Below, piece after piece: positions 55,513-64,000 of a DNA stretch of 64,000 nt. The translations under genes were made by a program, and so were the position numbers. How positions within the stretch are numbered: the first letter of the stretch is position 1; each line of letters starts with the position of its first letter. The stretch spans positions 4,278,001 through 4,342,000 of the forward strand of contig BSYQ01000002.1 in the NCBI GenBank assembly GCA_030272585.1, written 5' to 3'. The notes beneath the pieces are model-generated. The model was not told the DNA's origin. It saw nothing but the letters and a program-made list of their open reading frames with translations, and made no database searches. The stretch is from Bryopsis sp. KO-2023 (Eukaryota > Chlorophyta > Ulvophyceae > Bryopsidales > Bryopsidaceae).

Positions 55513-58500
55513 TTTGTGATGACTGAGTGGATGTGGATGAAAGAACGAAATGGTACACTGGTTTTTGACAGCCTGTCGAGGCCAAAAACCAAGACTTGCT
55601 CTACAAAAATCCCGTGCTTTAGGCGGAAATAAGAAGCTTAAGCTTGTCAACCAACATTTGTCAAGAAGCACCAACCACACATGTTGACGAGCGAATAAAA
55701 AGTGAAAAGGATTAGTGAAAAAGATTTCACGCATTGTAATCTGCTGCTGAAGTTTCTTGGTAGGGCCGCATAGTTCACACAATACTTGACTTCATGAGTG
55801 TTTTTTTCAAGTTTCGATCAAGAATAGCGATTATGTTAGTAAGGGATCCACACGCTAGTTTAAACTACAAACTGTAGTATACAGTGTTCCATCAAGGTGC
55901 CACCTCAGCCAACCCCCCCCCCCCCCCAAAAAAAAAAAATCTTACATTTATATGGACTGCCATTCATACAACCTTCGGCCCGCGTCGGTACCAAGTCATG
56001 TGCTTGGGAGTACCCAAGGGAAATATTTACTTAATGTAGGGAGGAAGATGTTTTTTGCGTCTTCTCACTTCGCATATGTCCTCCAAGATGTTCATTTCTT
56101 TCATCTCGATCTCCTAGCGACGTTTCAACGTTCCATCATCTTAGTAATGTGTGGGCTGTTCTTGAGAAAAGCATTGGCCTCGATAATCGAGATCAAGACG
56201 CTACCTAAAATGCGAAAGAGTCAACACCATACTACACGAAAGTATTTTTCCCATGAAAGATTGAATATACAACGATAAAGTTCTTTCTTTTGTGAATATG
56301 TATGGATGATAATGGTCGTGATTTGCTCATCGTTAAAAATGTCTGACTAGGGGGAAACGCGTGCAAACCCCTTTCGCCCGAATTTCTTTTTTCACCTTTT
56401 CAAAAAGACGGTGGATATTTTCAGAGCGTTGCGGTTCTCTTCGAGAAGAAAACAATTTTTTTTTCCTTATTTTGATGCTACTAATATAAGGCCGAGGTGA
56501 GACCGGACGGTTGTATCACTTAGGCTGTTTTTGGAGAGGAAATTGTAGGGAGAAAATTGTGTGTTATCGGGAGATAAGGAAAGTTCTGTAATTGATGATG
56601 GGGGAAGGTGCTTCTCCATGCCTCGGTTTTCTTGCACGATCATAGGGTGTCGGGTCAGTTTAAAAAAACGTACTCGTATTAAAGTGAAAGAAGAAATCTA
56701 CGAGTTCTGGCACAATGAACTATAGAAGAAAGATCACGGGATCATGTCGCGCAAGGTACGTAGGCCGGAACATATGGAATTTCTTATTCAGAACATGCAC
56801 AAGGCCCTGGGTCATATACGTGACAAGTTTAAATAAGTCACGCAAAGAAAAAAAGACTATAGTGCAAACAAAAATACTGATGCCATTTGATAAGGAAATA
56901 GTGTAGACAATTGGTTCTTCGTATAGGCAGGATAATATCCCGAATCGATTTGGAGCTATGAGCAAAATTGGGTTTGGTGCATTGTAAGGAGCCGTCCAAA
57001 CATGTGAAGACAGAGTAAAACACCTTATCAACGGGAATTTAAAGAGGAAAATGCATGTATGCATGATTCTAGGCGTTACAGAAGGTCACACGGCCATGAA
57101 TCATCTCTTAAAGGAGGTAATTTCACTCAAGCCAGAACAAAAAAATGAGAATGCAAGGCCATGATAAGAAATACTAAAGTACCGAAAGAAGAAATATTGC
57201 TTTGCACACATAATCTAACAACCGCGCTAAAAGTAGTGGGGAACGAATGCAAGAGTGTGGCAATGCAAAAGTGTGGCAATGAGACTGGCGGTAGGGTTGT
57301 GTGGAAGGGAAAAACTTCTATGCTTTTAATTGGTTTGTAAACGGAAGGTCGGAGTTTTTAAAAACCTAGCCGCCGTAACAAGCATACTTCCGCATAGGAG
57401 AAAGAGGGTTGCTCGACAAGAACCAGTCAAAGCAACATTGAGCTCTAATGGCCCTTTTGATGAAAATGATAAACCTAATAGTTTTTAGAGCTTCTTTTAG
57501 TTATAATCGATTGTGATACAAGACACTTTAGACCCTGACTTTTACAAATGAAAAATCGTCGAAGATTTTTTTTGCGCGAGTTGACTGGTACTTTATTCTA
57601 TCCAAAAAAGAAAAGAGATATTTGGTGAAGGCAAGGGAAATTTTTAAACTTCGGAGATAAAAAAGACTTTGTTAAGGCTCCTGATGGAAGAACAACAGAA
57701 AACGTCGAGAAGTGACGCCAAGAGGGGCAAGTCACCCCCCTTCCCCACCCGCCCCTCTGGCCAAAGAAAAAGGTCCGTGAACTTCCAAGGCCTTCTTCTC
57801 CTTTCATTTTTCTTTTTTCTTTTCTCTTAACTTCATTGTTTCTTTTGCAGAACGCTCTAAATACTTTGAATGACTTCCGGAAAAAGTTGAAGAACTTGAA
57901 CGAAGAAAGGAGCTTCAGCATTGTCACTTTCTATAGATATTCAAAGATGATCTAAAGCTTTTTTCCAATTTGACACATGGTGGGAAAAGCCACGCATCAT
58001 CTATCATGTCGTTGGCCTTAACGTATAGGGAGAATAGAAAAAAAGAAAAAGTACAAGGTTGCATGGTTAAAACTTGTACACCTCCAAGGTATCGACTAAA
58101 AGTTACTTGCTAGCAATTGTATAAGACTCCTCCTAGCAGCGCCAGCAACAGTTTCCTCAAGCGTAGCGATGGTGTCATGCCAGACACGACCCACGATCGA
58201 TTCCCTCGAGCAAATAGCAAGGTGATCGTAGTACACAAACGCCCCTTTTGCTAGCAAGTTTTTTACAGGTTGCACTCCGAGCCCCACGTATAGCACAGAA
58301 AAACTGAGCCGCCGCAAAGTTTTTGTTTAGGATATAATGAAAGGATTTAGAGCAAACCTAGTGTGTGCACATCTCGTTGAATTTTTTTTGGTAGTTGAAT
58401 ACGTTGAACTATCATAATTTGTGCGTAGTACCATATCGTTAAATCGAGAATGTTCACAGAGTTTTGTTGTACGATGTATTAGTGAAGAAAAATCTTTGTT

Positions 58501-58972
58501 CGATGTTTGAAGAACCAAGACCAGGCGCTTCGAAAACGAATAAAAGGAAGGAAAAGAAACGTCGAGGAAACCTTTCCTCGACAATCGAAGGAAGATTGTT
58601 CAACTTGGGTTGTGCTTGTAATAGAACTCGGAGCACTTCATGATCTTAACGATAGATTTCTTCAAGTGCTAGTCAAAGAAAATATATGGATTTGACTATC
58701 TCTCTCTCTCAATTTTTCGGCACCCATTCTCGAGGAAATTCGACATGCAACTTGCAAGAGCCATCCTTATAACGCTACCGCTAGCTTCCGGACGGTCTTG
58801 ATGCAACACTTAACATCACGCTCGAGGAGAGATTCGATCTCTTCGGACTGCTCTGGGAAAGGCACGAGGAGCAATTGAAGCGACGTATCAAGTCACTTGC
58901 TCGGGGAAAAGATTCTCCATCGAGAGAGTTAGCGTCATGAATATGAGCAAGAATATCTCGCTTCGAGGAGAT

Positions 58973-59032
58973 CACATACATTAGCACATACATTAGCACA
59001 TACATTAGCACATACATTAGCACATACATTAG
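58973..59032. repeat. 12-bp minisatellite, five units
   Basis: CACATACATTAG is repeated five times in tandem without visible change, suggesting recent slippage. On the minus strand it reads as a Met-Tyr-Val-Leu repeat, which is only a shadow. Confidence 0.92.
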
Positions 59033-59743
59033 TAGATCTTCATGTCACAAATTGAAGGTAATTTTCCGTATATATCATCTATTGGACTGCAAGATGATCG
59101 CAAAGACACTTCAGAAAGGCGAAGACCATAAAAGAAAGCAATTAAAACTATTTGTGTTTTTTTTTTAGTTCATAGTTCTGGTGACGATGAAGATAAAGTC
59201 GGAATCCGTCGAAACGAAAGAATCATCCAACGTCACAAGACTGTCCAAGATTTGATGGCTTTTTGGATGTTATGAACAGTAAGCCTCTTATGTAGTGAAT
59301 TGGTGTAGGTAAAGGAAGCTTCTGTCACAAAGGAAGGAAGGGGGTCCGCTATAAAATAAGCATTGGAATCAAACCGAGAAATCCACTTGAATGAGGTGTT
59401 AGGAGAAAATAGAACATATTAAAATAATTTTGCGAGAAGAAATAATGCGATAATGCAACGCGATGATTGATGGAATGGTTGTACGTTAAGCTATGTTTGC
59501 AAATACACAGAGTAGGAGTGCGAGGAATTGAGCACCTGAAACGGGTGTATGTAGAGGACGTTGAGGAAGTTTGCTAAAAAAATCCTAGTAAAGAAGCTAT
59601 GTTTTATTCAAAAATCTCCCCAAGACTAGAAATCAATAAAGCTAATCATGTTCATGTGTAACAAGCTCAAAGTGGTGAAATTATTTTGTGGTGAAAGAAC
59701 ATTTATTACAAAAAGAGTCCTTACAATAGATGTGCGCCCATGG

Positions 59744-59800
59744 TGACTACCATAAATCACGCAAGGTTCGCAAGTTGAGGGTTCGATTCCCCGAGGGTAG
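59744..59800 (+). pseudogene. tRNA-like remnant
   Basis: GAGGGTTCGATTCCCC gives a TpsiC-like arm followed by GAGGGTAG, which can pair with CTACC at 59749-59753. The D and anticodon arms are not recognisable in the short space between. It is probably a deleted tRNA or SINE scrap. A similar B-box context occurs on the minus strand near 6241. Confidence 0.3.
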
Positions 59801-61564
59801 CGGTTTGGTTGATATTCGTTTTCTTTATGTGCAAATATCGATTCTCGAAAAAGGGGACTAAAAAAATACTCCACTCGAAGTTATCTCGAGCAAGAATACT
59901 TCTATATATATTTATATAGAAGTACAAACTCCGGTGCGCGCTAAGAAGCGTTTGAAGACACACAAGCGAAAAACTGGGGGGCTTATGACTCATAACTTAT
60001 GAGGTTTTATCTTTTTCTTACAAAGTGCGCTTAACGTGAAAATCACCTGGAAGCACGTGAGCTTAGAGCAACGCAGGATGCAGAAATCGAGAGTTTTGTA
60101 TAGAGACTCAAGTCGTTAATGCAAACTTTCCGTGGACGTGGGGAGATGAAAAACATCCGGCATTGAGGTCTGGTTGAAAAAGAGATTAAAGGATCGGTGC
60201 AAAGAAGTGTTCAGAAACTTATGAGAAAACGGACGGCAGCCCGAACAAGACTAAAGATGTCACGGAGAGTGGGGCCGCCACACAGAAGCTATATGAAGAT
60301 TGTGTGACCTCCTAGTGATTTTTTTTTGTCGTTGGGAAGCTACCAAAGGGCATGACCTATAGAAAATGATCCATGACTTGCTACTTCATGTTGGGGGAAC
60401 TTTTTCATGTTCTTGGAGAATAATGATCACGCTTTTGGAAGATAGTTTACAATGCAAGTATGATCTCACTGAGAAGAGATTGTAGGAAATTGAGTATTCA
60501 TCCGAAAAGTTATAGTCTTGTTGGCAAACTCCAACAGAGTATATGACCAGTAGGCGCACGGTAATATCGTTTGTCAAGCGATAGTTAGAAGATTCAAAGA
60601 ATTCATTGTCGTTATTGAAAACGAAGCTTTTCAGTCTCATTTATTGAAAAAACTGAGCAGCGTATCGTAGTTCCGTGCTAAATTGATTCGGAGAGTGAGA
60701 CGTTAAGTATAAGACTACATTTGAAGATATCTAAAATTCGATTGTTAGAGTACGAAGCGCCATTAAGTTTATGGTGAAACACACTACCCTATTTACTGAT
60801 TTTAGATTAAAGATTGGAAGACGATTATCTCTTCACGTTGTTCCTCACATAGATTACCTATAGGATCGACATAGCTGCCAAACGGTACAAGATAGCAAAA
60901 GTTACACAACCATGCAGCATCAACAGTTGGAAAAACTGAAAAAAAAAATATACCGCCGACACCATTGACATTGTTAATAGCACTTTGGAGCAGATTGGAC
61001 AGGACATGGAAAACATCATACACCGGGGACTCGCTATGGCGCGCTCGGAATCTTTCCTTCTGACTCTAAGTAGGGTTTCACTTTGCCCACGGTTTCGACC
61101 TTTTTATTCTGAACCGCGTCTTCCTAACGATACAGCCTAGTCAGCCTCGGCATTGCGTGATCGGCTGAGAGTAGCACCACGGGGAGGCATACACATTCCC
61201 ACCACGTAGCAATCATTCCATTTCTGTACAAGCCTCTTCATCTTTCCTTAAAACGATCCCGCAAACTCTTCCTTCATGCTAGAAGCACAGCTCGATGTTG
61301 TACCTGAATTGTTGAATGGCTCAATTTACTTAAATATATAGGTTTGAAAGAGAAAAAATTCCTTGAAAAAATCGACATGCGGACACCATTTTTGATTAGA
61401 TTTATTTATATAAGAATGAAACGAAAATTTGGACGATGCTTTGGTCTTGCAATGGGGACAGTCCCCTCACTGTACCTTATCGTGGTGTGGTTTTGCTTAA
61501 CGTTGTAGAGGAAGCCATATGGATAAATTGACGCCGATATGATCGCCACTTCTACCATATGGAT

Positions 61565-61837
61565 CTACCATATGGATTCGAAAAACAAACGCCGCAAATC
61601 TCGTCTCTGGATCTTGTCAAAGCTCCCTCCCAGCTTGAACACCACCAAACCAGGAAAGCTGTGTTGTTGAATGGTAGCGGTCGTGACATCCCAATGAACA
61701 ACACCTTTAAAGTGCATCCATGCCAATCCCCATCCAATCTGAACACGAAACGCACAACCAACCGAATCGATTTCTTTATGGGTCGATTTCTTTTTGCACT
61801 TTTTGAGACAACTCGAGTTCAAATTATCATTCCACAC
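61565..61837 (-). pseudogene. Protein-kinase-like catalytic-loop relic
   Basis: The minus-strand frame contains GLAWMHFKGVVHWDVTTATI followed some residues later by VFKLGGSF. The order matches the kinase GL-x-x-[LM]H-x-x-G-[VI]-VHRD-[VL]-x-x-x-N-[IV] loop and the KL-x-D-F-G motif. However, the catalytic Arg is Trp (HWD) and the Asn and DFG are lost. No other kinase subdomain is visible nearby. It looks like a short pseudogene fragment; chance resemblance cannot be excluded. Confidence 0.35.
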
Positions 61838-61899
61838 ACCACTACTACATCGAAGCTACCCTCCACTATAACAGCTTCTTCCTTGATATTTATTTAATC

Positions 61900-64000
61900 T
61901 TGAGCTTTATTACCTTGTTACGTGATTTGGGAGAAGTCAATCAATGAATTGCTTGTTTGGTTCTTATGGAAAAAACGAGCCGTCTTTCGAGCATCACCTC
62001 TCGAGAAAAAAGCAACCTCCCTGTAAAGTGATACGAACTTCGTGAGCGTTTCTGAAGTTTCCCACGAGAAACTAGAAACAAAGAACTAACAAAAGGTAAA
62101 TAACTAGCAATTGCCAACGAAGGTGAGAAGCGTTGAGCACTTAACAACAAACGCGCGACTAGATTCTTTTTTGAGGTAACACCACATGAGAACTCTCTCA
62201 ACTCGTCGCTTGACGACATTTGAAGATGTTTTCTTTTTTAATTTACTTTTAAGAAAGGTTCGTCACATTCTTCATGAACGTGGAGTTTTCTTTGTATTTC
62301 TCAACTTCAATATACTTTGTAGTGTAACAATGGCCTCCAAGGTTACGGATATTAGAACGACTCACTTCGCCCTCAATTTCAGATTTTCGGTGTAAAAAGC
62401 TGGTGTTTCTGGGTGATGTTCGTCTTGGCTCTGTAACGAAGAGCACTTCATTTAAGAAGTGTAATATTGCAGTTGATCCTCAAGTTTTACCCGCCATAGC
62501 TCGGATATCGAGTCTTTCAATATTATGGACGAATACACCTAGCAAATTTACTTGATTCTCAAGATTATTTACCCGACTAATTAAAGCACTTGCAACACAC
62601 AAGCCTGACCCTCCACCAAACCACCGTAATCATTATACCTTACCTAGATGATTCCGGACGCAATTAACACAATTATAATCCACCTATCGAAGAGTTGTAT
62701 GTAGGAGTTGTAGGACGGATATAACATGTTTACTGTAACAATAGCTATCTGACGGCCATAATGGTATACTCTTCCCGGATGATGAGGACGGTCAAGTGTA
62801 AATTGTGTATTCAAACTGTTGTGGGCATGCTAGTACCTATAACTATACCCCTCATTAGACCTCATTACAATTCGTGTGAATCTCAAACGTTTTTTCAAAA
62901 AAAGCTCGCGTGATGTATTGTCAATTATATTATTATTATTATCGTTATATTATTTCATATCAAAGTTTAACTTTCTATCAAGCCTAATATTTGTTACATC
63001 TTCCCTATATGTATATATGACGTACAAAGCTACAATGAGGTCACGAATCGCAAGTTGTGCCCCGGTTTTAGCCGCATTATAATACTATGCTTAAGCCTCT
63101 GAGAAGAGGTCAGACTCCGAGCGTGAGCGACCCTTAAAAGTTTTCCCGATGATAAGTTGAAGTATACGAGAGAAACCGTAATGTTTGAAAGCTTATTCAA
63201 GGCATTGCAGAATAATCCATGAGCGCTTGTTGGCTCTACGTCCCCAAGCATGGCTTGTTTTCTCTGGGTTCGGGTATATGACTTCACCCAGTATTATTTA
63301 AGCATAATCATGAGCTATTGACTCACATATCAAATAGTACGCACCTCGAACGATAGAAAGAAACTTGATGGTGAGGCCGGGAAGGTCATAAAACTCTTGG
63401 CTAAAATGGACAATACTTTTTCTTTATTTTTATCAAATAAAATGATCTACATGAAAAAACTGAAAATTGAAAGCTCTCCGGCATTGTTGAAGTTACTCGA
63501 GAAAGTTCATGAAAGATAACGATGATGTAGATATGACTCGTATCAATACAATGAGTAACACGTTATTGACGTTAATGCTACGAAATCAAATATCGGCTCA
63601 CTATGGAAGATATCATATGGCTACGACCAGGAGCCAAGACAACAAGCATTTTCTTGACGATGAAAACTGTTTGGAAGGTAAATTGATGATGATTCTTTAC
63701 TATTACGGTGGGCCACTATAACATTTTTTTCTTTTTAGAACACACTATCCACTACTCCCCATGTAGATTGCGTTATGGAGGACTACGAAAGTCAGTATAA
63801 TAGAAATAAATGCGGCTCCTCCCCCATTTTTTCAATGTGATTAATGTTTACTTATAATGTGGGGGAAGTTCCGCAAGGTCAAAAAAACATTAAGGGGCTT
63901 GATGTTGTCCCCGATGGGCGCGAATATCAAGGCATACAATCTACTTGGCAATATGCTTTACTTTGATCCCGCCAAGAGACTCCGCGAAGAAATGTTAATA
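61900..64000. other. Gene-poor, AT-rich
   Basis: No recognised gene, RNA or repeat. Frames are below about 95 codons and overlap. The window ends inside this sequence. Confidence 0.5.

Larger units (their letters stand above)
55513..61560. other. Gene-poor, AT-rich
   Basis: No recognised gene. A C14-A12 homopolymer pair lies near 55914-55939. Frames are short and overlapping (up to about 115 codons). A 12-bp minisatellite and one tRNA-like stretch are listed separately. Confidence 0.5.

Overview
This window comes from a repeat-rich nuclear genome of a eukaryote. Split genes with GT-AG introns, LINE, Ty3/gypsy and DIRS-type retroelement relics, hAT-type miniature transposons and a recent LTR element all show this. 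The best gene encodes a dual-specificity phosphatase of the plastid starch (SEX4/LSF) kind with a transit-peptide-like N-terminus. A gypsy polypurine tract and LTR start of the type common in plants is also present. I therefore infer a photosynthetic host, most likely of the green lineage (alga or early-diverging streptophyte). The species cannot be named from sequence alone.

Layout. 1-21.3 kb is gene-poor, decayed sequence holding two LINE ends (6.8-7.6 and 13.4-14.0 kb), a gypsy LTR edge (14.6 kb), a perfect palindrome (9.5 kb) and three copies of one hAT-type miniature element (2.2, 16.2, 16.9 kb). 21.3-23.9 kb is a small gypsy element with 135-bp LTRs whose coding region is a gag-integrase fusion lacking protease, reverse transcriptase and RNase H. 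26.1-26.7 kb is a possible tyrosine-recombinase relic. 28.2-29.0 kb is a second hAT-type miniature element with a perfect 8-bp target duplication and a further inverted-repeat element nested inside it.

33.8-39.2 kb is the gene island: the 5' half of a mitochondrial pyruvate carrier 2 gene, a 120-nt foldback, then a complete nine-exon phosphatase gene with an antisense LINE fragment in intron 2. 41-44 kb holds a possible orphan exon and tRNA-like Pol III box remnants. 44.08-52.31 kb is a complete, apparently recent LTR retroelement: visually identical 230-bp LTRs, TCACT target duplication and a G14 polypurine tract, but no recognisable coding capacity and an internal region saturated with the pentamer GCGGA on one strand. 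It sits beside a DIRS-like RNase H relic (52.5-53.1 kb). A GATCGG-rich candidate mobile element (53.2-53.6 kb) lies just upstream of a three-exon gene for an unrecognised 489-residue Pro/Ala- and Gly/Ser-rich protein (53.76-55.40 kb). 55.5-64 kb is again gene-poor, with a protein-kinase-like relic near 61.7 kb.

The most interesting system is the set of hAT-type miniature elements. Two families share near-identical termini (CAGAC-A/C-TGGGC) and 8-bp target duplications fitting nTnnnnAn. Their interiors are packed with different short, mostly inverted motifs (CTGTGCACAG in one, GGACAGG/ACCGGTC in the other). The GCGGA-saturated, non-coding LTR element is a second, independent curiosity.
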